DNA of 64,000 nt, taken from the NCBI GenBank assembly GCA_945883675.1, contig CAMCYA010000001.1, forward strand, positions 38,271 to 102,270, in the 5' to 3' direction. This stretch comes from Bifidobacterium breve (GTDB lineage Bacteria > Actinomycetota > Actinomycetes > Nanopelagicales > Nanopelagicaceae). The translations under genes were made by a program, and so were the position numbers. Shown one piece after another: positions 24,157 through 32,791 of the stretch (its first letter is position 1; the number at the start of each line of letters is the position of its first letter). Below the pieces are notes generated by a model that was not told the origin of the DNA, did no database searches, and was given only the letters and a program-made list of their open reading frames with translations.

Positions 24157-24252
24157 GTCAAGGAATCTAGCGCTTAACTTTGCATTCTCCTAGCGGTTTC
24201 ACATACCAATTTGGATTCGGATAATTAACCCTTAATCCCCTACCCTGTAGAT

Positions 24253-24723
24253 ATGAACCTTCGAAACGCAATATCTTTCGCCGGCATAGCAGTTGTCCTT
24301 GTCTATGTCGTTGGCTCTGGGCTTTGGGTTAATACCGGTGATAGTTGGTATAACAATCTCAATAGGCCATCGTGGCAACCACCAGGTTACATATTCGGAA
24401 TTATCTGGCCATATAACTTTATTGTTCTTGGCATTGCAGCATTTGCGATAGGCCAACGTGCATCCATTCCTGTTGCACTTACTTACTTGGCTTTCTTTGC
24501 CTTCTCTGTTGCAGCAGCTCTGCTCTGGGCATATCAGTTCTATCGCCCACATAACTTCACTGCTGCAGCAATCGCACTTACGGCAACAGCTGTGCTTACT
24601 ATCCCCATGAGTTACATACTCTTTACGATCTCACTGCCTATTGCACTTGCTGTGATGCCATATCAAGTGTGGGTGGCAATTGCTGCAACGCTTAGTTGGA
24701 GTTTTCGCAGGTTGAATCAGTAG
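24253..24723 (+). CDS. tspO: TspO/MBR-family tryptophan-rich membrane protein
   Basis: 156 aa with five membrane helices. The family core is plain: WYNNLNRPSWQPPGYIFGIIWPYNF (27-54 approx.), the conserved Trp-rich second half and 'MPYQVWVAIAATLSW' near the end. TspO binds porphyrins and, in other bacteria, affects stress and photosynthetic pigment regulation. The start has TACCCT exactly six bases upstream. It may serve tetrapyrrole or retinal-linked physiology, but no photosystem or rhodopsin gene is in this window. Confidence 0.9.
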   Translation: MNLRNAISFAGIAVVLVYVVGSGLWVNTGDSWYNNLNRPSWQPPGYIFGIIWPYNFIVLGIAAFAIGQRASIPVALTYLAFFAFSVAAALLWAYQFYRPHNFTAAAIALTATAVLTIPMSYILFTISLPIALAVMPYQVWVAIAATLSWSFRRLNQ

Positions 24724-24736
24724 TTGTATTTTATTT

Positions 24737-25414
24737 CTAAGGCGCAACAGGCGGTAGCGAAGTATCTGAGAGCACCAGAAGTGCGATTGCAGATGCAATC
24801 AGCAGAACTGCTGTAATCGCAGAAGCTTTTGTTCCAAGACGTTGAGGTAAACCTTTGATGCCGCTGAGATGATCTTGCTTCATATCTTTTATAACGTTGA
24901 GAAAGTGCGCAGCTACTCCAAGTAATGCCCCGCCAAGCATCATCCAAACTGGTGGCATCTCTCCCTTAGAAAGTGCCATACAAGATGGAAGAGCTGCAAA
25001 TGCAACTGCGTATGGCAGTGGAGATAAAAAGTTGAACTTGAAGTAGAAGTTATAGGCAACTGCCCATCCGATGGCAAAGATTGAAAGTCCTCCCCCAATG
25101 AAACCCAACGGCCCAAAAAGATTGGTCAGGAGTGCAATAGGAAGCATTATCTGCAACCAACGCTGTAAGTACTTTGGAGTTATCAAACCTGCAACAAGAG
25201 GTTTTTTTAATCGGTTATGGCGCACATCATCTTGGTAATCAATAAGGTCATTGCTCCAACCAACTACAAGCTGACCACAAAAGAATGCAAATGCAATAAC
25301 CATTGATGGGCCTTCCCACCAATAAAGCTGTGCGAAGAAGTAACTAATAGAAGTGACAAGCATGGTTGGGCCAAAGTGTGAAGCACGCATTAAGCCAATC
25401 AAACGCTTTGTCAT
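24737..25414 (-). CDS. UbiA-family prenyltransferase-like membrane protein
   Basis: 225 aa, about seven hydrophobic segments. The first Asp-rich motif is visible as GWSNDLIDYQDDVRHNRLKKPL, the N-D-x-x-D-x-x-x-D element that binds prenyl diphosphate/Mg. A second motif appears near 170-180 as 'NVIKDMKQDHLSG', which fits the D-x-x-x-D element of the C-terminal half. The protein is shorter than the usual ~290 aa. Likely transfers a prenyl chain to an aromatic or other acceptor; substrate unknown. Convergent with tspO, 14 bp apart. Confidence 0.85.
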   Translation of the reverse strand: MTKRLIGLMRASHFGPTMLVTSISYFFAQLYWWEGPSMVIAFAFFCGQLVVGWSNDLIDYQDDVRHNRLKKPLVAGLITPKYLQRWLQIMLPIALLTNLFGPLGFIGGGLSIFAIGWAVAYNFYFKFNFLSPLPYAVAFAALPSCMALSKGEMPPVWMMLGGALLGVAAHFLNVIKDMKQDHLSGIKGLPQRLGTKASAITAVLLIASAIALLVLSDTSLPPVAP

Positions 25415-25460
25415 GAGAATGGCCTTTTTAGTTGAGGTAAGAAACAGATGAGGTCTAGGT

Positions 25461-26759
25461 TCAATTTGTTTTTGATACGCTCACGAGTAAGCCTGTAGAA
25501 GTGTTGTCAATCAGTTCGATGTTCCAGTTGTCGATGGATTTCTTTTCACCTTTTCTTAAAAGCAACTTCTCGGCGGTGATAGGGCCATCGCCATGACTGA
25601 TGTTTGTATCAATCTTGTAAACAAGTAGTCCCTGACCTGAAGAGTAATTGTTCCGTGACTCCATAGCGATTGTTACCCCAGGTTTAACGTTTATTAACAG
25701 CAACTTGGTTCCCAAAGAATTAGAAAAATCGGATAAATAGTGAGTCGATGAGATTTGATTTTGAACACATCTCACCTCTTCATCTTTGATCCAGCCCATG
25801 AGTAGTTTGTTCCAAACAAAAAACTCAGATTGAAGGCTTGCATCACTCATAACGTCCCATCGCCCAGCAGGTGTTGGATCAGGCACTGTTGGTCGTTGGC
25901 TGTTTAAAAAGACATACAGATCTTCTAACCCAAAGATGCTATGCCCTAATTCGTGGGCAATTATGTTTGATTGTCCTACTATCTGTCCCACTTCTAAAGT
26001 CGCACCATTAACAGTTCCTGTTTTTGTACTAAAAATCTGCCCTCCGAAACCTTGCCCAATAGTTGTCAATTGGCTGTATCCAGATTCAATAACTACAGAG
26101 TCATACTTGCTGAAATCTATTTGTTGATCAGCTAGCAAAAATGTGTCATTTACAATGATCTCATTATTTTGCTGCGGTTTATTTGGAATAATTCCATAAT
26201 CTTTGGCAGAAGTTGTCAGTTTTACCCACAGATTTTTAGTAGGAATTTCAAAGGTTAACTTGATTCGGTTATAGGAGGCTTTGGCATAAAAATCACTTGT
26301 TTGCTTTAGTGCACTTTGGAGCTTGGATAGATCTGTATCAGTAAAGGGAATTTCTTCAAAAATAATTGGCAGTACAAGAATCTTTATCTCACTTTTTCCA
26401 TTTGCAAGGTTAGATGGTCTTGGAAAGCCATTGCTCCCCGAACCTCGAGAAGTTAGATCAATTGTTTTACATGTCTCAATAGGTGATAGATCTGCAACTG
26501 GTGTGATGCTTGGACTCTTGGATAGATCAACAACTATGGGAACCTTAGGCTTAGTAGATGCAGTATTCCTAACCCAGGTTTTTTTGCTGCCGGATTTCAA
26601 ACAGGTATAGGTCTTTCCCTTTACAACCTCACTATTTCCCAGCTTGGTGCATTTGCCACCCTGCTTAATTGCAGCATTTGCTACAGCTGTTGATAGTGAA
26701 AAAAGAAGCAAGAGAACCGATAAGAAAGAAATTATTTTCTTATTGATGATGCCCATCAT
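25461..26759 (-). CDS. Secreted M6-like zinc metalloprotease
   Basis: 432 aa. Signal peptide (about 1-29, TAVANA/AIK), then a small Cys pair domain 'GGKCTKLGNSEVVKGKTYTCLKSGSKKTW' (the AIKxGxKC.. CxKSG.. module seen in acI-type exported proteins), a Pro/Ser linker, and a peptidase domain. The zinc site is IIAHELGHSIFGLEDLYVF (HEXXH plus downstream GLxD), the immune-inhibitor-A/M6 type. Start has an AAGGAAAA site. Probably an extracellular protease that feeds peptide uptake. Confidence 0.85.
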   Translation of the reverse strand: MMGIINKKIISFLSVLLLLFSLSTAVANAAIKQGGKCTKLGNSEVVKGKTYTCLKSGSKKTWVRNTASTKPKVPIVVDLSKSPSITPVADLSPIETCKTIDLTSRGSGSNGFPRPSNLANGKSEIKILVLPIIFEEIPFTDTDLSKLQSALKQTSDFYAKASYNRIKLTFEIPTKNLWVKLTTSAKDYGIIPNKPQQNNEIIVNDTFLLADQQIDFSKYDSVVIESGYSQLTTIGQGFGGQIFSTKTGTVNGATLEVGQIVGQSNIIAHELGHSIFGLEDLYVFLNSQRPTVPDPTPAGRWDVMSDASLQSEFFVWNKLLMGWIKDEEVRCVQNQISSTHYLSDFSNSLGTKLLLINVKPGVTIAMESRNNYSSGQGLLVYKIDTNISHGDGPITAEKLLLRKGEKKSIDNWNIELIDNTSTGLLVSVSKTN

Positions 26760-26776
26760 TTTTCCTTCTTGTGTGC

Positions 26777-26926
26777 TCAGTTGTTCTTTAAGTGCAACAC
26801 TGCGTCGTCAAACCCGCCAGCTTCTAGCTTTGCAATCAGGTCAGCCTTAACTGCCTTAACAACATTATGAGTGCCATTACAGTTCTTATCTGGATCCGTT
26901 GTATATCCGCAAGCACAAGCTCCCAT
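26777..26926 (-). CDS. CDGSH-like mini iron-sulfur protein (49 aa)
   Basis: Reading from the ATG at 26926, preceded by AAAGGAG, the protein begins MGACACGYTTDPDKNCNGTH and continues with an amphipathic helix ending in Lys-Asn-Asn. The C-x-C-x2-T-(x)n-C-x-G-T-H pattern resembles the CDGSH 2Fe-2S motif, but the Asp of CDG is Asn and the spacing between Thr and Cys is one residue longer. The next gene upstream is EamA (ending at 26960). Too short for most gene finders and easily missed. Confidence 0.65.
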   Translation of the reverse strand: MGACACGYTTDPDKNCNGTHNVVKAVKADLIAKLEAGGFDDAVLHLKNN

Positions 26927-26959
26927 TTTAAAACTCCTTTTTTCTATAGGAGGCAAACT

Positions 26960-27826
26960 CTACTTCGTTTTCTTTAAGTCTTCCCGGACCACGATATAGA
27001 CGCCAACTAAAAGGATGATTCCGGCAATAATTTGAATCTGTGAAACGCTTTGACTAAAGACTGCGTAACCAATAGCCCCAGCAACCAGTGGGTTGATAAA
27101 TGCAAAAGAAGTCAGCAGCTCTGGGGAAACTCGATCGGCCAACCCCATATAGGCCCAGTACTGGGCGGCAAGGGCAGCGATTAAAAAGATCATATTAAAG
27201 TTGAGAACATCTTCGCTTTTTATCTCTGGCGTTGATATAAAAAGTTTGAGAAATCCAGCCGCAATAGCGCTGATCGAAACTTGAATAGCAGTTGCCAAAA
27301 GAATTGGATAGGTCGGTGGGTATTTAATCCAGATTTGGGTACCAATAAACCAGGCAATTACAGATAAGAAGGCCACAGTTATTCCAACTGCAGAGACCGA
27401 CTCACTTGGTGCGCCAATTAAGAAGGCAACAGCGAACGTTGCGATTACTACGCCAATGACGGAGTTTCGAGTTGGCTTACTGCCGTGAAACGCTGCATAA
27501 ACAACAGCCAAAGCCGGCAAAATTGAGTACGTCAAAGAAATTACGGCCCCAGGTTCTTTAGAACTTGCCCACGCAACAGCGCCACTACAAATAGGTGAAA
27601 AAATAAGTCCTGTAGCACCCAGCATGAGCAGCTGTTTATCAAAGCGAATTAACTTAAATGTTCTTGGCATAACAAGTGCAACGGCAGTCAATAAAATAGC
27701 GGCGGCTCCAACAGAGCGAATAAGGATGATGTTGAGCAGATCTACACTGCTTGTTACTTCACTTAAGAATGGATAGATAGCACCGCCGACAATCCACATG
27801 ACGCCCAGGCGAATAAAGTTATTCAT
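26960..27826 (-). CDS. EamA/DMT-superfamily transporter
   Basis: 288 aa with ten predicted membrane helices in two repeats (N-terminal half 1-140, C-terminal half 145-280), the standard EamA arrangement. Typical of metabolite exporters/importers of amino acids, nucleosides or similar. It starts 6 bp after the stop of ppdK and is probably translated from the same mRNA. Substrate unknown. Confidence 0.88.
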   Translation of the reverse strand: MNNFIRLGVMWIVGGAIYPFLSEVTSSVDLLNIILIRSVGAAAILLTAVALVMPRTFKLIRFDKQLLMLGATGLIFSPICSGAVAWASSKEPGAVISLTYSILPALAVVYAAFHGSKPTRNSVIGVVIATFAVAFLIGAPSESVSAVGITVAFLSVIAWFIGTQIWIKYPPTYPILLATAIQVSISAIAAGFLKLFISTPEIKSEDVLNFNMIFLIAALAAQYWAYMGLADRVSPELLTSFAFINPLVAGAIGYAVFSQSVSQIQIIAGIILLVGVYIVVREDLKKTK

Positions 27827-27832
27827 GCAGTC

Positions 27833-30514
27833 TTATTTAGCCACTGCTGCGCGTCCAGATTCCAATCTCGCAATCGGTACTCTAAATGGTGAACAAGAGA
27901 CATAGTCCAAATTAAGTTCATGGAAGAAATGAATACTACGTGGATCACCACCATGTTCACCGCAAACACCTAATTTAAAATCACTACGCACCTTACGAGA
28001 CAGCTCTGATGCCTGGCGAACCAAAATTCCAACACCTGCTTGGTCTAGTGATTCAAAGGGATTAAATGGCAACAGTTCTAGATCAAGATAGCGAGGCAAG
28101 AATGTTGATTCCACATCGTCTCGGCTAAATGCCCAGGTTAGCTGCGTTAAATCATTTGTTCCAAAGGAAATAAAGTCTGCGTGAACAGCTAAACGATCCG
28201 CAGTTATTGCAGCGCGAGGTGTCTCGATCATTGTGCCAACTGGCATTTCGATTACCTGATTTGTGCCCTTAAAAGTATGTGCAATTTCTTCTTCTAACGT
28301 TTCACGTAGATACAAGAGCTCTCGCTGCGTAGAAACAAGAGGGATCATTACCTCTGGTTTTGGATCATGTCCCAGTTGTTTTACTTCTAGGGCTGCATGC
28401 ACAAGGGCTCGAACCTGCATTTTGTATAGCTCTGGGATCAAGATTCCAAGTCGAACTCCGCGAAGTCCTAACATTGGATTTGATTCATGCAAACGACGAA
28501 CGGCTGCAAATAAAGCTTTATCTCTTGCCGGGATTTCTTCACCCAAAGCTTCACTTCTGGCCATTTGAGAACTTAAATCAACTAGTGATGGTAAGAATTC
28601 ATGCAGCGGTGGATCTAATAAACGAATCGTTACCGGCAAACCTGACATTGCCATCATGATTCCAACAAAGTCAGCTCTTTGTAGAGGCTCCATTTCTGCA
28701 ATTACAGCTCTCTGCACATCTTCATTTTCAGCCAGTACTAAACGCTCAACGTATGCACGTCGCTCACCTAAGAACATATGTTCTGTGCGGCAGAGCCCAA
28801 CACCTTGTGCGCCTAAGATTCTGGCCCTTATCGCATCCTCTGGTGTGTCAGCATTTGTGCGCACTTTTAGTTTGCGACGTGAATCGGCGTGAGTCAAAAT
28901 TCTATGCACTGCCTTTACAACAGGTGATGCCTCATCTGTGTCTGCTGATACTCGGCCCTCTAAATAAGAGGTTACAGAAGATGCAACAACCGGCACGGAG
29001 CCAAGATAAACAATTCCTGTTGTTCCATCTATAGAGATAACGTCACCTTCATAGACAGTGTGGGTGCCGACGGTAAACAAATTTGCGCGCTCATCTACAG
29101 AGATTGCATCCGTTCCACAGATTGCTGTCTTACCCATTCCACGTGCAACAACTGCTGCGTGTGAAGTTTTACCACCACGACTAGTTAAAATTCCCTCTGC
29201 TGCAACCATTCCAACAAGATCATCAGGGCTTGTCTCGCGGCGAACAAGAATTACTTTCTTGCCGGCCTTACTCATATCAAATGCGCGCTTGGAATCAAAT
29301 ACTGCTTCTCCCACTGCTGCCCCTGGAGATGCAGGAATTCCGCGTGCAATCTCTACCAAGCTGCCGCGCGTATCAAACTGTGGAAACATCAACATCGCTA
29401 ACTGATCACCACTGGTGCGGCCTATCGCCTCATCCATTGTGATTGTTCCTTCATCAACAAACTGCAAAGCGATACGAAATGCTGCCTCTGCTGTGCGCTT
29501 TCCAACACGGGTTTGCAAGATATATAACTTGCCGCGCTCGATTGTAAATTCAATGTCGCAGAGGTCTTTGTAATGTGCCTCTAGCCCCACCATTATTTTT
29601 TCTAGTTCGCCATGAACTCGAGGTTCAATAACACCGAATTCATCTAATGACATTGGTGTGCGAATACCTGCAACTACATCTTCGCCCTGTGCCTTTTGTA
29701 AATAATCTCCGTAAGAACCGATCTCGCCATTTGATGGGTTGCGAGTAAAGGCAACGCCAGTACCAGAGTCATCGCTTAGATTTCCAAAAACCATTGATTG
29801 AATATTTACCGCTGTTCCTAAATCAGAGGGAATCAGCTCGCGGCGGCGATATAAAGTTGCGCGCTCAGAGTTCCATGATCTAAAGACTGCCTCGATTGAA
29901 TCAATTAAATGCTCACGAGGATCAGTTGGAAAATCTTTTCCTGTTGCAGCCTCGATTACTTTTATAAAACCATCTGCGAGCGCCTTTAATCCTTCAACAT
30001 CTAAATCTTGAAGATTTGTCGTTTTGTGTGAAGCAAGTATGCGATTTTGTACTTTATGAAACTCTTCAGCCTCAACATCGCAGACGATCTTGCCGTACAT
30101 CTCAATAAATCGGCGATATGAATCCCATGCAAAGCGTGCATTGCCAGAGCTATCTGCCATGGACTGTGCAACCTCTGGAGTGATTCCAACGTTTAGAACT
30201 GTCTCCATCATGCCGGGCATAGAAAACTTTGCGCCGGAGCGAACAGATACAAGCAGCGGATTTTTAACGCCGCCAAATGTTTTACCTAGCTCTTTTTCTA
30301 ATGCTGCTAGAGAATCGCTAATCTCTTTGCGAAGGCCATCTGGAAATTTGCCGGTTTTTAAATATTCGCGGCACGCAGTTGTTGCAATCGTAAATCCTGG
30401 CGGAACAGGCAGACCGATACGAACCATCTCGGCCAGGTTGGCACCTTTGCCACCCAGTAAATCTTTTTGTGACATGTCACCAAAAGTAAAAGGGTAAATA
30501 TGGCGTTGCGTCAC
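27833..30514 (-). CDS. ppdK: Pyruvate, phosphate dikinase
   Basis: Reversible conversion of pyruvate + ATP + Pi to PEP + AMP + PPi; the gateway for gluconeogenesis from pyruvate. The 893-aa chain has the full three-domain order: N-terminal ATP-grasp (GGKGANLAEM 21-30; VSVRSGAKFSMPGMM 89-103), the phospho-His domain with GGKTSHAAVVARG (catalytic His452), and the PEP/pyruvate TIM barrel (TMIETPRAAITAD; FGTNDLTQ; LGVCGEHGGDP near the end). Start is GTG 30514 after GGAGGG. It lies between an IclR regulator and EamA in one orientation. Length is normal for the bacterial enzyme. Confidence 0.97.
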   Translation of the reverse strand: MTQRHIYPFTFGDMSQKDLLGGKGANLAEMVRIGLPVPPGFTIATTACREYLKTGKFPDGLRKEISDSLAALEKELGKTFGGVKNPLLVSVRSGAKFSMPGMMETVLNVGITPEVAQSMADSSGNARFAWDSYRRFIEMYGKIVCDVEAEEFHKVQNRILASHKTTNLQDLDVEGLKALADGFIKVIEAATGKDFPTDPREHLIDSIEAVFRSWNSERATLYRRRELIPSDLGTAVNIQSMVFGNLSDDSGTGVAFTRNPSNGEIGSYGDYLQKAQGEDVVAGIRTPMSLDEFGVIEPRVHGELEKIMVGLEAHYKDLCDIEFTIERGKLYILQTRVGKRTAEAAFRIALQFVDEGTITMDEAIGRTSGDQLAMLMFPQFDTRGSLVEIARGIPASPGAAVGEAVFDSKRAFDMSKAGKKVILVRRETSPDDLVGMVAAEGILTSRGGKTSHAAVVARGMGKTAICGTDAISVDERANLFTVGTHTVYEGDVISIDGTTGIVYLGSVPVVASSVTSYLEGRVSADTDEASPVVKAVHRILTHADSRRKLKVRTNADTPEDAIRARILGAQGVGLCRTEHMFLGERRAYVERLVLAENEDVQRAVIAEMEPLQRADFVGIMMAMSGLPVTIRLLDPPLHEFLPSLVDLSSQMARSEALGEEIPARDKALFAAVRRLHESNPMLGLRGVRLGILIPELYKMQVRALVHAALEVKQLGHDPKPEVMIPLVSTQRELLYLRETLEEEIAHTFKGTNQVIEMPVGTMIETPRAAITADRLAVHADFISFGTNDLTQLTWAFSRDDVESTFLPRYLDLELLPFNPFESLDQAGVGILVRQASELSRKVRSDFKLGVCGEHGGDPRSIHFFHELNLDYVSCSPFRVPIARLESGRAAVAK

Positions 30515-30609
30515 GAATGTGCCCTCCGTTGATTTAGCCGAAATCTACACACCTCAAAGGCTCTGGTGCGAGGAGTTTGCTCCATTGGCAAGGGTGAAGT
30601 TGGACTCGC

Positions 30610-31389
30610 TTAACTAGGCGAATAAAGGGTTTGTGAGAGCTCGTTGGCGACCTTGCGGGTTAGGCGGGCTGCCTGATCCATCTTGGAATCAAGGCGGGCT
30701 TTTGGGGCGCCAATGTTGAGAGCGGCAACTATTCGACCGGATGCATCTCTTATTGGAGCAGAACAACCCACTACGCCTATTTCAAACTCTTCATCAACGA
30801 TACTAAAGCCCTGTTGGCGCACTTTCTGTAACTCTTCAGAGAGCTCGGCGGTGGAGTGAAAAATACGTTGCCCCATCACATTTGCCAGCGCATCTTGTGT
30901 CCACTTTGCAGCAAGTGAAGTCTCATCCCACTCGCACAAAAGAACCCGCCCTGCAGAAGTAGATGGCGCCGGAGAAGTAAGTCCTTCCCACACTGCGCGA
31001 AAGCCGTGGGCAGGTGCAGCAGTTGAAATAGTAAGGACTTCGTCATGGCGCAGCACGCAAAGGTGCGTTGTTTCTTGGGCAAGTTCGGCCAGGCGGCGAA
31101 GATAGGGCGCGGCCACTGAAGTTAGGTGAGCCTCAAAAGTCTGCGCGCTTAATGCATAGAGCCGCCAGCCAAGGCGATAGAACAATGTGTCGGGATCGCG
31201 ATCGACTAGGCCCTGTTCGGCCAAGGTAGTTAGCGCCCGGGAAACTTGCGTCTTTTCGCGCCCGGCCATCTCTGCAATTCGAATCACGCCAAGGCCTGAT
31301 TTATGCTCGGCCTCGTGCTTGCCCAGGACCTCGAGCAGCTCGATATCCCTGCGTAAACCGGCCGAATTAGTCTGGCGTTTAGAGCTCAT
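30610..31389 (-). CDS. IclR-family transcriptional regulator
   Basis: 259 aa. N-terminal winged helix (LRRDIELLEVLGKHEAEHK ... IAEMAGREKTQVSRALTTLAEQGLVDRD) plus the IclR effector domain (for example RQQGFSIVDEEFEIGVVGCSAPIRDASGRIVAALNIGAP, 180-220). A TAGCAT hexamer sits six bases before the ATG. It faces the plus-strand ccr-like operon across 104 bp containing a possible operator (31423-31434), and lies upstream of ppdK in its own orientation, so it may control either. In other bacteria IclR types often govern acetate, aromatic or glyoxylate genes. Confidence 0.93.
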   Translation of the reverse strand: MSSKRQTNSAGLRRDIELLEVLGKHEAEHKSGLGVIRIAEMAGREKTQVSRALTTLAEQGLVDRDPDTLFYRLGWRLYALSAQTFEAHLTSVAAPYLRRLAELAQETTHLCVLRHDEVLTISTAAPAHGFRAVWEGLTSPAPSTSAGRVLLCEWDETSLAAKWTQDALANVMGQRIFHSTAELSEELQKVRQQGFSIVDEEFEIGVVGCSAPIRDASGRIVAALNIGAPKARLDSKMDQAARLTRKVANELSQTLYSPS

Positions 31390-31422
31390 GAAAGGATGCT
31401 AAACCGTTATGTGCCATATGCG

Positions 31423-31434
31423 CAACTGTAGTTG
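31423..31434. promoter_or_regulatory. Possible IclR operator in the divergent intergenic region
   Basis: A CAAC-N4-GTTG dyad (arms 31423-31426 and 31431-31434) in the gap between the IclR gene and the ccr-like gene. A short palindrome of this sort is compatible with IclR-type sites but is weak on its own. Confidence 0.3.
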
Positions 31435-31493
31435 TATAGAAGATGCCTTCAGACATAGTTTCTCCACATTAAACGAAGGGTCACCACCTAAAC

Positions 31494-32729
31494 ATGGCTT
31501 CATATGCAATCGGCACGCTTCCACCAGTGGGAGAAGTACCACCAACGATGTTTGCTCACGTCATTCGATCAAACCGTTTGGGTGAACCAAAAGATGCTTT
31601 CAAAGTTGAAGAGGTTCCAACTCCTACGCCAAAGCGTGGTGAAGTTTTAATTGCAGTCATGGCTGCCGGTATTAACTACAACAATGTTTGGGCTGCGCGC
31701 GGAATTCCAATCGATGTAATTGCAGCTCGTCAAAAAGGTGGAGAGCCAGAAGATTTTCACGTCGGTGGTAGCGATGCATCAGGAATTGTTTATGCAGTCG
31801 GAGAAGGCGTAACAAAAGTAAAAGTTGGCGATGAGGTTGCCATTCACCATGGTTGGTGGGATGCAGATGATCCTTGGGTATTAGCAGGCAAAGATCCCAT
31901 GATCGCCCGCTCTTCTAAGACGTGGGGTTATCAAACTAACTACGGATCATTTGGTCAGTTTTCAATTGTGCAAGAACACCAGTGCCTACCAAAGGCGCCA
32001 TCACTATCTTGGGAAGAGGCAGCTGCATCAACACTGTGCGGAACAACTGCATATCGCATGATGTTTGGTTGGGCGCCACACGATACAAAGAAGGGCGATG
32101 TCGTTCTTGTTTGGGGCGGTTCCGGTGGTGTTGGTTCCATGGCGATTCAACTTGCAAAGGCAGTGGGCGCAATCCCTGTTGCAGTTGTTTCAGATGATGA
32201 GCGCGGTGAGTTCTGTATCAAACTTGGTGCGAAGGGCTACATCAATCGCAATGATTTTTCACACTGGGGTACTCCTCCACATTGGACAGATGAGGCAGGC
32301 CAAAAGACTTGGACTGCAGGTGCACGTGCATTTGGTGCAAAGATTTGGGAGATTGTTGGAGAGAAAAAAGATCCAGCAATTGTTATTGAGCATCCAGGTG
32401 AGGCAACTGTTCCAACATCTATCTTCGTCTGTGAACCAGGCGGAATGGTTGTTATCTGTGCGGGAACAACTGGATATTCAGCAGTTGTTGACCTTCGCTA
32501 TCACTGGACTCGTCAAAAGAGATTCCAGGGTTCACATGGAACAAATGATGAACAGGCAATTGCCTTTAACAAGATGCTTACATCAGGAGCAATACACCCA
32601 GCACTCGGTGAAGTGCTGGCATTTGATGAAATTCCTCATGCACATCAGCGTATGCATGAGGGAGATTTAGCGCTGGGAAATACCGCAATTCTTATTGGCG
32701 CAGCCAGTAAGGGTCTTGGTAAGAAGTAA
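31494..32729 (+). CDS. Crotonyl-CoA carboxylase/reductase-like enzyme (Ccr family)
   Basis: NADPH-dependent enoyl-CoA reductase of the medium-chain dehydrogenase fold, 411 aa. The family is clear from the INYNNVWAARG segment (60-70), the Rossmann loop WGGSGGVGS (207-215), EHPGEATVP and QGSHGTN. In Ccr the CO2 pocket (as I recall it from Kitasatospora, N81/F170/E171/H365) maps to N63, Y146, Q147 and H348 here. The acidic residue is thus Gln, a change that may weaken carboxylation. It may reduce acryloyl-CoA or crotonyl-CoA without CO2. It is the first gene of the large catabolic region, facing the IclR gene. Confidence 0.85.
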   Translation: MASYAIGTLPPVGEVPPTMFAHVIRSNRLGEPKDAFKVEEVPTPTPKRGEVLIAVMAAGINYNNVWAARGIPIDVIAARQKGGEPEDFHVGGSDASGIVYAVGEGVTKVKVGDEVAIHHGWWDADDPWVLAGKDPMIARSSKTWGYQTNYGSFGQFSIVQEHQCLPKAPSLSWEEAAASTLCGTTAYRMMFGWAPHDTKKGDVVLVWGGSGGVGSMAIQLAKAVGAIPVAVVSDDERGEFCIKLGAKGYINRNDFSHWGTPPHWTDEAGQKTWTAGARAFGAKIWEIVGEKKDPAIVIEHPGEATVPTSIFVCEPGGMVVICAGTTGYSAVVDLRYHWTRQKRFQGSHGTNDEQAIAFNKMLTSGAIHPALGEVLAFDEIPHAHQRMHEGDLALGNTAILIGAASKGLGKK

Positions 32730-32791
32730 AAGCAATACAGATTGGTACTCATCGCGAGTGCCTAATCTTTCCTACCTAGGAGAGGAAAAAA

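Noticed and set aside
30090-30497. Open frame on the plus strand within ppdK
   Set aside because: Shadow of the conserved ppdK reading frame; basic and Ser-rich with no domain.
32065-32670. Long alternative frame (about 200 codons) inside the ccr-like gene
   Set aside because: Overlaps the ccr-like coding sequence in another frame; low complexity in amino acids and no ribosome site. A shadow.
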